NCBI GenBank assembly: GCA_949126835.1 | Contig: CASBPS010000042.1 | Span: 434,001 to 498,000 of the forward strand | DNA length: 64,000 nucleotides | From: Anisus vortex | Lineage: Eukaryota; Mollusca; Gastropoda; Planorbidae | Direction: 5' to 3' | Shown: positions 10,633 through 22,829 of the stretch, piece after piece | How positions within the stretch are numbered: the stretch's first letter is position 1 | Layout of the letters: the number at the start of each line of letters is the position of its first letter | Made by a program: the position numbers and the translations under genes | The notes under the pieces: model-generated | What the model was told of the DNA's origin: nothing | Database searches by the model: none | What the model saw: only the letters and a program-made list of their open reading frames with translations

Positions 10633-12395
10633 GAAACATAAAGGAGTTGTACAGTATAACAAAGAAATTAGCAGGCAAATTCCAGCAACAAAATAAACCC
10701 ATCAAAGACAAAGAAGGCAATAAACTAACAAATGCAGAAAAGCAGGAAAAGAGATGGGTAGAACATTTCAAAGAACTCTTAAACAGGCCTGCTCCCCTTA
10801 ATACCCCAGATATTCAACCAGCTGAGAGAGACCTAGAGATAGACTGTACTATTCCTACTAAAGTAGAAATAAAAAATGCAATAAAAGTGCTAAAAAATGG
10901 GAAGGCTGCTGGACCGGATGGAATACCAGCAGAAGCAATTAAAGCAGACATTGAGTTATCAACTAACGTACTATACAACATTATTGGAAACAAATGGGAA
11001 AAAGGAGAACTACCAAAGGACTGGAGAGAGGGATATCTAGTAAAGCTTCCAAAGAAAGGGGATCTTACAGATTGCTCTAACTATAGAGGGATTATGTTGC
11101 TATCAGTACCAGGAAAAGTTTTAAATAGAATAATACTGGAAAGGATAAAGAAAGCAGTTGATGGTCTTCTACGAGACGAGCAAGCAGGCCTTAGACAAAA
11201 CAAATCATGTCTCGACCAAATAGCTGCTCTTCGTATTATCATTGAACAATGCACAGAATGGAATGCTAGCCTATATATCAATTTCATAGACTTTGAAAAA
11301 GCCTTTGATAGTGTCGACAGAGAAAATCTATGGAAACTGTTGCGCCACTATGGTATTCCTCCAAAGCTAACTGACCTAATTAAAAACACCTATCACATTA
11401 TGAGATGTCGAATCATTCATGATGGAAAACTAACAGAGGCATTCGAGATAGAGTCAGGAGTTCGACAGGGCTGTCTACTTTCACCATTCCTCTTTTTACT
11501 AGTAATAGATTGGATCATGAAGAATACTACAGAAAACAGAAAAAATGGAATCCAATCGACCCTGTTTAAACAGCTTGAAGATCTAGACTTTGCATTTGAC
11601 ATAGCCCTATTACTAAACTATTAGCTCAAAGTCATAAGCAAATGCAAGAAAAAATTGCAATACTAGATTCCTGGGCACAACAGCTAGGACTTAAAATAAA
11701 TGATAGAAAGTCCAAGATAATGAGAATAAACTCCAAAAGTACTGATGCAGTGAAAGTAGGAGGAAGGATGCTGGAAGAAGTAGACAACTTCACATATCTA
11801 GGAAGTATAGTTGACAAGGAAGGGGGATCTGGAACAGATATTAAAGTAAAGATACAAAAAGCAAGAGGAGCTTTTGCTATGCTAAAAAATATCTGGAAAA
11901 CAAAACAAATTAGAACCAAAACTAAATTAAGAATCTTTAATTCTAACGTAAAATCTGTCTTACTGTATGGCTCAGAAAGTTGGAGATTAACAAAGGGGGA
12001 TTTGAACAAACTACAAACTTGTATGAATGGCTGCCTATGTAGAATAATGGATATCAAATGGTATGACAAAATTACAAATGCAACTGTATGGGAAAGGACA
12101 GCACATATTCCAGTAGAACAAGAAATTCAAAAAAGGAGATGGAGATGGATAGGACACACATTGAGGAAACCAACGACAAATTTGACTAGACAAGCTCTTT
12201 CGTGGAATCCCCAGGGTGCAAGACGAAGAGGTAGACCAAAGAACACCTGGCGGAGGGAAGTAGAAAAGGATGTGCAGGTGATCGGGAGAACTTGGAAGGA
12301 GTTAGAGAAGATAGCCAGAGACAGGAGGACATGGAAAGAGATTGTTGATGGCCTATGCTCCACTAGGAGTTGATAATGGCGAAGAAAGAGAAAGA
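10633..12395 (+). pseudogene. RTE-like non-LTR retrotransposon reverse transcriptase
   Basis: ORFs at 10647-11624 and 11642-12373 together form one RT polyprotein end. Visible blocks are NGKAAGPDGIPAEAIKA, KKGDLTDCSNYRGIMLLSVP, DEQAGLRQNKSCLDQI, FIDFEKAFDSVDRENLW (first catalytic Asp), SGVRQGCLLSPFLFLL and the YXDD-type box. That box reads FAFD instead of FADD, so one catalytic Asp is lost. A net 11-bp insertion (CTATTA duplicated around CTAAA, about 11605-11620) then shifts the frame. The C-terminal part has the usual FTYLGSIVD, LLYGSESWR, RRWRWIGHTLRKP and GRPKNTWRREVE motifs and ends in GLCSTR. The endonuclease is absent. The clade label RTE-like is by motif memory only. Confidence 0.88.
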
Positions 12396-12398
12396 AGA

Positions 12399-12410
12399 AG
12401 AAAACCAATA

Positions 12411-12494
<84 letters not shown>
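12399..12494. repeat. (AT)n microsatellite at the LINE 3' end
   Basis: About 47 uninterrupted AT dinucleotides follow directly after the LINE stop codon and a short GAAGAAAG tail. The repeat probably grew from the LINE's own short tandem 3' tail. Confidence 0.9.
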
Positions 12495-12497
<3 letters not shown>

Positions 12498-12529
12498 AAA
12501 GTTTACTTATGCAGTTGCATGGAACAATC

Positions 12530-13720
12530 CGAATGAAGGAGAAAGTTAAAACTCACGTACAGTGAGAATTTCGCATCTAAAAAATGTTTTATATTCTAGC
12601 ATCAATTCAAAGTATAATTACATAACATTGCAATGGAAATGTTTTTTTTTTAATTATAACTTCATAGTAGAAAAAGTTGAACAAATGATTTTTTTGCAAA
12701 ATTTTATAATTTTTTCGTTTGTGTTATAGCGTACTTTCAACTAACTTACTAAAATGTAGGCTATATAATAAATAACAAAGAATACATATATTTTTGTAGA
12801 CAAATAAACCGATTTAATTGTATATATTAGATAACAGCTTTAAATTGTAAATGTATACTAATTTATTAAAAAACATCATTCCATCCTACATTTCCAGCTA
12901 CTTAAATCTAAATTTAAGACATCTGGAATAACTTCAAAATATAACCAAGGGAGATAGTTGGCTTTTTTATGTCGTGTGGAAATAATATTTTAAAATTATT
13001 ATTTTACTTAATTAACAATTTGCATTAAAAAAAAAAGATTGTAGAAAATTATAATAAAACTCATAAAGGTAATGAAAACATAAATGTACAATTGATCAAT
13101 TATTATTATTACATTTAGTAATAATTTATTAAACACCCTTTTAAGCTTCTAGCTTGTTTTTATTAGTTCGCATTTACTTCTTTTAATGATATCATTTTTT
13201 ATTATAGTATTACAGTAATTTTTGAACGGCCATTTAAATAGGGCTCTAAGAATTCAAATGAAAGAAAACAAGTATGTGTGGATGTTAATAAATTTAATTA
13301 TATATTTACCTATTTTTTAATCCTACATGTAACTTGAACGAAAACTGTAAGAAAATAATGGAGAGCTTAGAGTGCGAAGTTTTCTAACCTTTTTAACTAC
13401 CTCCACTGAAATAACATATACTTGATCACAGCCTCCATTTCTACCCTTCTCGGAATAAACCGTTAAGAGACAAATTTAAATGTAAAATGCAATTTCCACA
13501 CATTATTGTGTTTACGTTTTAATGAGGCTTAAAAATCAAGTTGAAGAAACAGTTTACTGGTTTTTATATACAAGAACAAATACAATAATACATTACTCAC
13601 ACATGTAATATTAACAAAAGTTACTGTAATGTTTTTGCCTGGTGTTATGCTACTAGTTTTCTATATCTTGTATTTGATATTTTAATGTAATAACGTTAGT
13701 TCCTCTCACTTCTTTATTTG
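12530..13720 (-). repeat. Complex repeat, arm H1 minus orientation, copy 1 (left of the Mutator-like element)
   Basis: Landmarks read as the reverse complement of the H1 plus arm: ACATTTCCAGCTACTTAAAT, AGACATCTGGAATAAC, ACCAAGGGAGATA, then AAACCGTTAAGAGACAAATTT. It is colinear with 50520-51290 plus 53408-53560. The Mutator-like element interrupts it at 13721, and it resumes at 18194. Confidence 0.75.
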
Positions 13721-14129
13721 GTGTACGGACATTTAATCCCGTGACAGTTAATGCCTGACACTTAATCCCCCGACAGAACGTCATATTGACACTTAAACCA
13801 GCAACAATTAATTCCCCACACGTACAAGTAAACTAGAAAAAATAAAACAAATGCATTTAATCAGTACATTTAGATTTATTAATCAGTACTTTTATATTTG
13901 ATACACATTACGTTTGACACAATTTCATAAAAAGGTAATCATAAGTCCGCAAGGTAATTATAAATTGAAATAGAGAACTATAAATTACAAAAAATTAATT
14001 GTATGACAAGTAAACAATGACACGCAGATAGAAAAGAATTTTTCTCGAAGAATAACATTCCACATCATTTTTGACACGCGTCTTCTGCGTCTGTTATTTC
14101 TTGGGCCCAGACGGCTTCAAACCAGCGAT

Positions 14130-14456
14130 TTATTGCAGAAAAGACGTTCTTTGGAGCTGAATGTCTCGCTCGATTCCCATAAAAAATTTCCATAAAGTAG
14201 GATGGTGGCACTGAAAAAACTCGGCGTTGGTTATTCTGGCAACATCTTCTGACGCCGTTTCAAAGAGATTGCATGTTTCGATTGGAAATATTCCCGGCCT
14301 GTATTGTTCTCCACGTCCAGGTCTCCGTCTACCACGAATATATGTGTGTTCAAAATATGGCAAGAGTTTGGGCATCTTTTCATGATATGGCATGCTATCG
14401 ACTAATATGAGAAAAGCGTCTACGACATCTGCAGCTGTAACCATCGTCAAAGCCAT
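14130..14456 (-). pseudogene. MULE transposase, C-terminal fragment
   Basis: The 108-codon ORF contains the sequence YRPGIFPIETCNLFETASED, then ARITNAEFFQCHHPTLWKFF and GIERDIQLQRTSFLQ. This corresponds to the C-terminal part of MULE-type transposase proteins that are abundant in invertebrate genomes (family ITNAVEGWH...CHHPTLWxF...GIxxDI). Relative to that pattern, about a dozen residues between ITNA and FQCHHP are missing. The N-terminal zinc finger and the DDE catalytic part are absent. It reads on the minus strand between the two termini of the element at 13721, with no other coding sequence, so the element was non-autonomous in its final state. Confidence 0.7.
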
Positions 14457-14544
14457 AACAGCGAACGTCCGTGCGTAAACTAGTTCTTCAAATACATTAG
14501 TTTTCTTCTTAGTTTAATTGTTCGCAGGAGGGATGAAATGTCAA

Positions 14545-17500
14545 TGGGTCTATATGTCAGGGGATTAAGTGTAATACATTAACTGTCACAGGATCAAATG
14601 TCGCGGGATTAGGTGTTATACATTAACTGTCACGGAATCAAATTTCGGGGAATTTAAGTGTAATACATTAACTAGCACGGAATCAAATGTCGCGGGATTA
14701 GGTGTAATACATAAACTGTCACGGGATCAATTGTCGGGGGATTAGGTGTAATACATTAACTGTCACGGGATCAAATGTTGGAGGATTAAGTGTAATACAT
14801 TAACTGTCACGGGAACAAATGTCGCGGGATTAGGGGGAAATACATTAACTTTCACAGGATCAAATGTCGCGGGATTATGTGTAATACATTAACTGTCACG
14901 GGATCAAATGTCGTGGGATTTAGTGTAATTCATTAACTGTCACGGGATTAAATGTCGGGGGATTAAAAGTAATACATTAACTGTCACGGAATTAAATGTC
15001 GGGGAATTAAGTGTAATGCATTAACTGTCTCGGGATTAAATGTCGGGGGATTAAGTGTAATACATTAACTGTCACGGAATTAAATGTCGGGGGATTAAAA
15101 GTAATACATTAACTATCACGGGATTAAATGTCGGGGGATTAAAAGTAATACATTAACTGTCACGGAATTAAATGTCGGGGAAATAAGTGTAATACATTAA
15201 CTGTCACGGAATTAAATGTCGAGGCATTAAGTGTAATACATTAACTGTCACGGGATTAAATGTCGGGGAATTAGGTGTAATACTGTCACGGGATTAAATG
15301 TCGAGGCATTAAGTGTAATACATTAACTGTCACGGGATCAAATGTCGGGGGATTAGGTGTAATACATTAACTGTCACGGGATCAAATGTCGGGGGATTAG
15401 GTGTAATACATTAACTGTCACGGGATCAAATTTCGGGGGATTAGGTGTAATACATTAACTGTCACGGGATCAAATTTCGGGGAATTTAAGTGTAATACAT
15501 TAACTGTCACGGGATCAAATGTCGGGGGATTAAGTGTAATACATTAACTGTCACGGGATTAAATGTCGATGGATTAAAAGTAATACATTAACTGTCATGG
15601 GATCAAATGTCGGGGGATTAAGTGTAATACATTCACTTTCACGAGATCAAATGTCAGGGGATTAAGTGTAATACATTAACTGTCACGGGATCAAATGTCG
15701 CGGGATTAGGTGTAATACATTAACTGTCACGAGATCAAATGTCGGGGGATTAAGTGTAATACATTCACTTTCACGAGATCAAATGTCGGGGGCATAAGTG
15801 TAATACATTAACTGTCACGGGATCAAATGTCGCGGGATTAGGTGTAATACATTAACTGTCACGGGATCAAATGTCGGGGGATTATATGTAATACATTAAC
15901 TGTCACGGGATCAAATGTCGCGGGATTTGGTGTAATACATTAACTGTCACGGGATCAAATGTCGGCGGATTAGGTGTAATACATTAACTTTCACGGGATC
16001 AAATGTCGCGGCTTTAGGTGTAATACATTAACTGTCACGGGATCAAATGTCGCGGGAATTAGGTGTAATACATTAACTGTCACGGGATCAAATGTCGCGG
16101 GAATTAGGTCTAATAAATTAACTGTCACTGGATCAAATGTCGGTGGATTAGGTGTAATACATTAACTTTCGCGGGATCAAATGTCGGGGGATTAAGTGTA
16201 ATACATTAACTGTCACGGGATCAAATGTCGCGGGATTAGGTGTAATACATTAACTGTCACGGGATCAAATGTCGCGGGAATTAGGTGTAATAAATTAACT
16301 GTCACGGGATCAAATGTCGCGGGAATTAGGTGTAATACAATAACTGTCGCGGGATCTAATGTCGGGGGATTAAGTGTAATACATTAACTGTCACTGGATC
16401 AAATGTCGCGAAATTAGGTGTAATACATTAACTATCACTGGATCAAATGTCGCGGGATTAGGTTTAATACATTAACTGTCACGGGATCAAATGTCGCGGG
16501 AATTAGGTATAATAAATTAACTGTCACGTGATCGAATGTCGCGGGAATAGATGTAATACATTAACTGTTACGAGATCAAATGTCGCGGGATTAGATGTAA
16601 TACATTAACTTTCACGGGATCAAATGTCGCGGGATTAGGTGTAATACATTAACTGTAGGGATCAAATGTCGCGGGATTAGGTGTAATACAATAACTGTCG
16701 CGGGATCAAATGTCGGGGGATTAAGTGTAATACATTAACTGTCACTGGATCAAATGTCGCGGGATTAGGTGTAATACATTAACTGTCACGGGATCAAATG
16801 TCGCGGGAATTAGGTATAATAAATTAACTGTCACGGGATAAAATGTCGCGGGAATAGATGTAATACATTAACTGTCACGGGATCAAATGTCGCGGGATTA
16901 GATGTAATACATTAACTGTCACGGGATCAAATGTCGCGGGATTAGGTGTAATACATTAACTGTCACGGGATCAAATTTCGCGGGATTAGGTGTAATACAT
17001 TAACTGTCACTGGATCAAATGTCGCGGGATTAGGTGTAATACATTAACTGTCACGGGATCAAATGTCGCGGGAAGTAGGTATAATAAATTAACTGTCACG
17101 GGATAAAATGTCGCGGGAATAGATGTAATACATTAACTTTCACGAGATCAAATGTCGCGGGATTAGATGTAATACATTAACTGTCACGGGATCAAATGTC
17201 GCGGGATTAGGTGTAATACATTAACTGTCACGGGATCAAATTTCGCGGGAATAGGTGTAATACATTAACTGTCACGGGATCAAATTTCGCGGGATTAAGT
17301 GTAATACATTAATGTCACTGGATCAAATGTCGCGGGATTAGGTGTAATACATTAACTGTCACTGGATCAAATGTCGCGGGATTAGGTGTAATACATTAAC
17401 TGTCACGGGATCAAATGTCGCGTGAATTAGGAATAATAAATTAACTGTCACGGTATCAAATGTCGCGGGAAAAGATGTAATACATTAACTGTCACGGGAT

Positions 17501-18182
17501 CAAATGTCGCGGGATTAGATGTAATACATTAACTTTCACGGGATAAAATGTCGCGGGATTAGGTGTAATACATTAACTGTCACGGGATCAAATGTCGCGG
17601 GATTAGGTGTAATACAATAACTGTCGCGGGATCAAATGTCGGGGGATTAAGTGTAATACATTAACTGTCACTGGATCAAATGTCGCGGGATTAGGTGTAA
17701 TACATTAACTGTCACGGGATCAAATGTTGCGGGAATTAGGTATAATAAATTAACTGTCACGGGATAAAATGTCGCGGGAATAGATGTAATACATTAACTG
17801 TCACGGGATCAAATGTCGCGGGATTAGATGTAATACATAAACTGTCACGGGATCAAATGTCGCGGGACTAGGTGTATTACATTAACTGTCACGTGATCAA
17901 ATTTCGCGGGATTAGGTGTAATACATTAACTGTTACGGGATCAAATGTCGGCGGATTAGGTGTAATACATTAACTGTCACGGGATCAAATGTCGGGGGAT
18001 TAGGTGTAATACATTAACTGTCACGGGATCAAATGTCGGCGGATTAGGTGTAATACATTAACTGTCACGGGATCAAATGTCGGGGGATTAGGTGTAATAC
18101 ATTAACTGTTACGGGATCAAATGTCGGCGGATTAGGTGTAATACATTAACTGTCACTGGATCAAATGTCGCGGGATTAGGTT
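14545..18182 (+). repeat. 44-bp satellite array (about 82 units) derived from MULE end
   Basis: The consensus unit is TGTCACGGGATCAAA, TGTCGCGGGATTAGG and TGTAATACATTAAC: three submonomers of 15, 15 and 14 bp. Early units (about 14930-15300) carry GGGGGATTAAAAG variants and later ones mostly CGCGGGATTAGG. A distinctive variant with AATTAGGTATAATAAATTAA returns near 16501, 16808, 17073, 17425 and 17734, that is every 6 to 8 units, indicating higher-order repeats. There is no ORF longer than 60 codons across the array. Confidence 0.95.
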
Positions 18183-18193
18183 TCACCAAACGT

Positions 18194-19560
18194 TTTATTT
18201 GTAGAATATTTTTTTAAATGTTTATTGACAGACATACTAAATATAAGTACATAAATGTAGACCCGATGTTAAAAAAAAAATATTTGCCAATGCCAATAGT
18301 CTGAGGAAACATTAATTTTTGGCATCCATCAGTTGCAATAGCCGCCATTATTTTAAGCTATAATATAAGTTGTTTTGTTTTAGTTTGTTGTTCTTGCAAT
18401 AATTTTTAAGGCAGTTGTAAAATGTAGACTTGCTAGTAACTCTTCAGTATTTGTTAACTTATCCTAAACCCATAAAGGAAATTCCATTTAATATCTGGAA
18501 ATTGACTGTTGAAGATTATTAAGTGATTCAAGGTGTTAGTAATTATATTTCTTTACTAGTTTCTTTTTGTATGAATGACTGGTATAATTCTCAAAATAAA
18601 AATGTATGTTTGTACAGTAAAGCTTTGTCTATTAAAATGTCTGCATAATTCCCTATGTTTTGATCAAATTGATATCGTCTCGTGCAACTGTACACTCATT
18701 GACCGTACGAAATAATAAATGCTTTCTTTTGTTTTATAATGTATCTCATATTTCATAGGTAGAAATCATATATGTGCCAAAGTTCATATTTAAAACAGTT
18801 TTAATTTTATCATACTAAATAAATTACCAAATATGTTATAATCATTTCCTTTAACATGCACTTGATATGTATAGCTCATACATTTTAGGCCTATACAATA
18901 CAGTATAATATATATTTAAAAAATTCCCATGTTGGGGACGGGAATGAAGACTAAAAATTATTTCCACAAACACATTATAAATAGGGAATTTATTAATTCC
19001 TCGCAACCTACCAAAGTCTAAACCATGAGTCTGCAACCTTTTGATAATGCTGTGCCAAAGTAGGATTTCCAACTCATTCATCGTGCCAAGAGCCTAAAGG
19101 TAATTCTGCTCTAGCACTCAATATATTTCGGAAAATATATAGATTCCGTTTTTTGAGCGTCTTCCGCGTGCCATTAAAAATATATTATGCGTGCCATGCG
19201 TGCCACGCGTGCCGTAGGTTACCGACCTCTTATCTAAGCTATTAAGTGAACAAGTGCTTGCCCTAAAATCCCTTAGTTGGCTGTTAGCACTAAAAACTGA
19301 CTCGCTAACTATATGTACTATGTACATTGTTTCTAATGCTTCTAATGTTGAGTGTAATTACTTGTATATCTGCCATCTTCCAATGAGGTTAGTTATTTTT
19401 ATTTAACTGTTTGTCTTGCCCATGTCAATTACGAGATATTTATTTTTGGGTGGGGTGGCGAGGTCAAGGGTTACTCCGGATCCAATTGCTGTGGGTAAGA
19501 TGGTGTCTGTGGAGAAAGTAGTGAGTAAGGTGAAATTGATATTGACTATAGTCTTCTTGT
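18194..19560 (-). repeat. Complex repeat, continuation right of the MULE
   Basis: TTTGTAGAATAT, GTAGACCCGATGTTAAAAA, CAATGCCAATAGTCTGAG and CCATAAAGGAAATT, then GGAAATTGACTGTTGAAGA, are colinear with 53560-54400. The hAT MITE at 19024 lies at the same site as the one at 54420. Minus ORFs at 18851-19081 and 19118-19327 are parts of this repeat and are not genes. Confidence 0.75.
19024..19231. mobile_element. hAT MITE, degraded copy
   Basis: The left end CATGAGTCTGCAACCTTTTG and right end GTAGGTTACCGACCTCTT are mutated forms of the ends seen intact at 54420-54626. Flanks are GTCTAAAC (19016-19023) and ATCTAAGC (19232-19239), a decayed 8-bp target duplication. Length is 208 bp against 207 bp for the partner. 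Confidence 0.8.
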
Positions 19561-21359
19561 TCAATAATTAATATAATATTCTTCTTTCTTCTTCTTTATT
19601 TTACTGTGGAGACTCCGTTAAACGAGGACAAAGTCCACAAATCATGCAGTCAGTTTAAGCAAAGTTATTTGGTTGATTAAAATAAAAACATAAAATAGAA
19701 TTAGTGGAATTGTAGACCATCATCTTACCTTTGATTCCCACGAAAGACGTCACTGTTTCTAGACATACATTATATAACTTACAAGTGACACTTATAATAA
19801 ATTTAACTTTTCAAACTTTATGTATAAATAAATATAAGATACACATCTTATTTATTTCGACTTTTTGTTATTGAAATGATGGTCTGCGTGTTGTGAGTTT
19901 AGTAGGCATACTCCGAACTGCCAAGTAAACCTGTCGGCTTCTTTGTAACTTATTAAGACTAAGGAAATTACAAGGGAGAGAGCTCAGACAAAATGTTTAC
20001 GTTTAATAGACAAGAGTTACCGTTCGTTTATTATTTGTTATTTACTATTTAAAGGTAAAGTGTTCTAAAAAAATAGCCTATATTTTTATTTTTAAGTTTT
20101 ATTTTCGATTTAAAAACAAAAATAAGAATCATACATTATCTAGAGGTGTAATATGAAATGTATGATATTAAAAGTCATAAATATGACATGAGAATAAAAA
20201 CTATACAAACTTAAAAAGAAACTATCTAATCTGAATTGGCTAGAGATTTAAAGTAATGAGAGAGAGTTAATGAAAACCATGTAAAAGATAAAACTTAAAT
20301 TTAAATAATAAACATTAATGATAACGTTACATGATTAGATAACAAAGAGTACATAGACTAAGTTAATGGAATATATTCTAATCTGTTTTATAAAAATGTT
20401 ATTTTGCATTTCCAGCTACTTAAATCTAAATGTGTCGACATCTGGAACAACTTTTAAAATGTGATCAAGGGAAATAATTGCCCTGTTTAAGTCGTAGGGC
20501 AAAATTATTTGTACATTTTTTTGTTTTTCTTTATAATGTTCTGTTAAATTTATATAATCATGTATATAATTCCATTGCTACTCAAAAAATAAAATAATTA
20601 AATAAAAATATATTTATATTTTTACATTGTATAAGTAAATATGAAAGTACATTTTGCTACTTACTTGTTTTCATTTGTTCGCATTTAATTTTTTTTATTA
20701 ATGGCGGTTGCTATGATTGTGGACAAATTTATGAACAGCCTTATTGTTAAGGCTTAAAGATTGTAAAGATAAGATTAGACAGCCTAGAGGACATACGTTA
20801 ATAAACTTTTCGACATATAATTGTTCACCGCCCCCCCCCCCTTCACCCTTACAGGAATAAGCCGTTAAGAGTCAAATTTAAATGTAACATAAACTTTCGA
20901 CATTTAGCTGTGTATACGTTTTAATGAGACATAAAAATTGACCCGAAGAAACATTTTTTATAAACGAGAACAAATGAAATAATAAATCACTAACACACGA
21001 GATATTAAAAGATACTGTAAAGTTTGTGCTTGGAGTCATGCTACAAGTTTTCTAGATTTGTATTCCCGCCTCTATTTGTAGAATCTTTATTTTAACGTGT
21101 AATACAATTCGCAGTTTATTTCTACGTACGGGGGGGGGGGGGGGGGGCAAAATGTACAGAGTGCTACTAGGAGGTAGGTATAGAAATATTAATGTAACTT
21201 TTTGTGTACATAATATATGTACGGACCTTAGTTCTAAATGCTTCTGTCATTTCCAAGTAACTTTTTGCCTAACACTGGATTTTCTCATAATATAGTTAAG
21301 AAAATCAACCACTAAACATCATTTAAACGTTTCAATAAAAAAGAGACAAGACTTTATTA
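19561..21359 (-). repeat. Complex repeat, second H1 minus arm of this region
   Basis: The segment 19780-20345 (ACTCCGAACTGCCAAGTAA, TAGACAAGAGTTACCGTTC, GAAAACCATGTAAAAGA) parallels 32885-33250 and 57987-58090. Next, 20405-20475 has the CATTTCCAGCTACTTAAATC landmark and 20861-20960 the AAGCCGTTAAGAGTCAAATTT landmark. No gene is seen. A G18 run lies at 21130-21147. Confidence 0.65.
21130..21147 (+). repeat. Poly-G tract (G18)
   Basis: Eighteen consecutive G residues in an otherwise AT-rich context. The length may be an assembly or polymerase-slippage estimate. Confidence 0.9.
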
Positions 21360-21807
21360 CTCCCTTTATTTTAAGTTGCATTTTTGTCTGTCTGTCTGTC
21401 TAATTGCAATGGTGCAATAATTGGCTTCAATTTTTTTGACCACTTCCCGTAGTCCGATCGAGCTGAAATTTAAACAGCAGACTTGTGGCGCCTAACAATA
21501 CATTCTATCAAATTTTCAGTTAAAACAACTTAATAATACTACACTAATGACAATATTCATTTCTTAAAAGGAAAGTATAAGAAAAATGTTGGTTTCACTT
21601 TAAAAATGCCTGTGCATTTTTTTATAGTTTTTCGGCGCAAAGCTAGAAAAAAAAATATGCGCTAAGATTATTTTTAGAACAATTCATACGGAGTAAGGAG
21701 ATATTTTTGAGATTTGCGACACAGATATTTTTCTGTACGTTTCATTTGCAGTAGTCAATCAATTATTTAATTACATGATGGTAAACTTAGTTTGCGAATA
21801 AAGGGAG
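21360..21807. mobile_element. Tc1/mariner-like MITE, copy 1
   Basis: Ends are CTCCCTTTATTTTAAGTT and, reverse complemented, CTCCCTTTATTCGCAAACTA, each next to TA, which fits a TA target duplication. A GTCTGTCTGTCTGTC run lies just inside the left end. The interior matches the copies at 51723-52173 (opposite orientation) and 60553-61022. Length 448 bp, no ORF. Confidence 0.85.
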
Positions 21808-22829
21808 TATAATGAAAACTTCGTTGTTATCGTTTTCTTGTTTTATTAGCTAAGACAAGATCAGAAATAAAAGAATACAAAACTATTTCTAGCATTACAA
21901 ATGTGACATTCTATGTTTTTGGTGTGGCAAAAGTGAATACCTCTAAATCTTCACAGCAATATGAATGATAGAGAAAGTTTCAACTTACATACAGTAAGAA
22001 CTTTGCACCTAAAAAAAATGGTATATTTTCTAGCATAAATCAAATTATATTTTAATAAATCTAAATTATCACGGCGTGATCATGATATTTTACATGAATT
22101 GTAAACGAAATTGGAACAAATGAAATAAAGGGACTTTTATAATTACTCGTTTTGACATTTAAATTTCTTTTATAAACATATTAGATTATAGACACAACAT
22201 AGGCCTAGTTATTGGCTAATATAATTGTTCTTTACAATCCGTTTAGATATTATACATTTCCTGCTATATGAAGATATATATAAATGTGGACATCCTGAGT
22301 ATGTTAAAAAATTATTCAAGAAAAACAATAATTTTATATTGTGTCGTATATTGTGTTGTAGGTCAATATTATTTGTTAATAGCATTTTTTTAGTTAACAA
22401 TTTGCATTTTACTTTATCTCAAATTATATAAGTTTATATCAATACTCATTTTTGTTTTTTAAAAAGACACATTGCACAAACCATTCATTAATGTTTTTAT
22501 ATTGTAAACGTATTTTCCAAAAACACCTTTTTAGCTACTAGCTTGTTTTAATAAGTCTTAGCAGTATTTGACACACCAGCCATGCAAACATTTATATAAT
22601 TAATATGTATACATGTATTATGTAGTTTAAATTTAATAGATCATGTTTCAGTCAACTACCCACGTGTCTAAACTAGAGTCCCAGGTTAAAGTGTTACTAA
22701 GTTTCAATGTTCATTTATTGATCACAATTAGTTTTTGTTTATGCACGTTATTAATATAATTTTGTTTAACGTTGTTGTTGTTTTTTACTTTCCCATCAAG
22801 TTATAATATACCAATAACAAATTAGATAA
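21808..22829 (-). repeat. Decayed H1 minus-orientation fragments
   Basis: CAACTTACATACAGTAAGAAC with TTCTAGCATAAATCAAATTA (21980-22050) and the TACATTTCCTGCTATATG region (22250) correspond to parts of the H1 minus arm at 50548-50910. Overlapping ORFs at 22209-22431 lie on both strands in this AT-rich text and have no domain. Confidence 0.55.

Larger units (their letters stand above)
13721..18193. mobile_element. Mutator-like element (MULE) with satellite-expanded right end
   Basis: The left terminus GTGTACGGACATTTAATC is the reverse complement of the terminus at 4023-4040. Its first ~75 bp consist of ~15-bp motifs (TGTCACGGGATTAAA, TGTCAGGCATTAAC and TGTCGGGGGATTAAG on the reverse strand). 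A transposase fragment lies at 14130-14456 on the minus strand, and the right end is a 3.6-kb array of the same motif. TTTATTTG is present on both sides (13713-13720 and 18194-18201), an 8-bp target duplication suited to MULEs. The paralogous repeat at about 53553-53562 has the empty site. The right terminal GTCCGTACACC is not present, so that end is altered. Confidence 0.8.

Noticed and set aside
12342..12536. ORF with a YIYIYI run
   Set aside because: It is the LINE 3' end plus translation of the (AT)n microsatellite.
14545..18182. CRISPR-like regular repeats
   Set aside because: Units are contiguous without unique spacers, 44 bp long and eukaryotic in context: a satellite.
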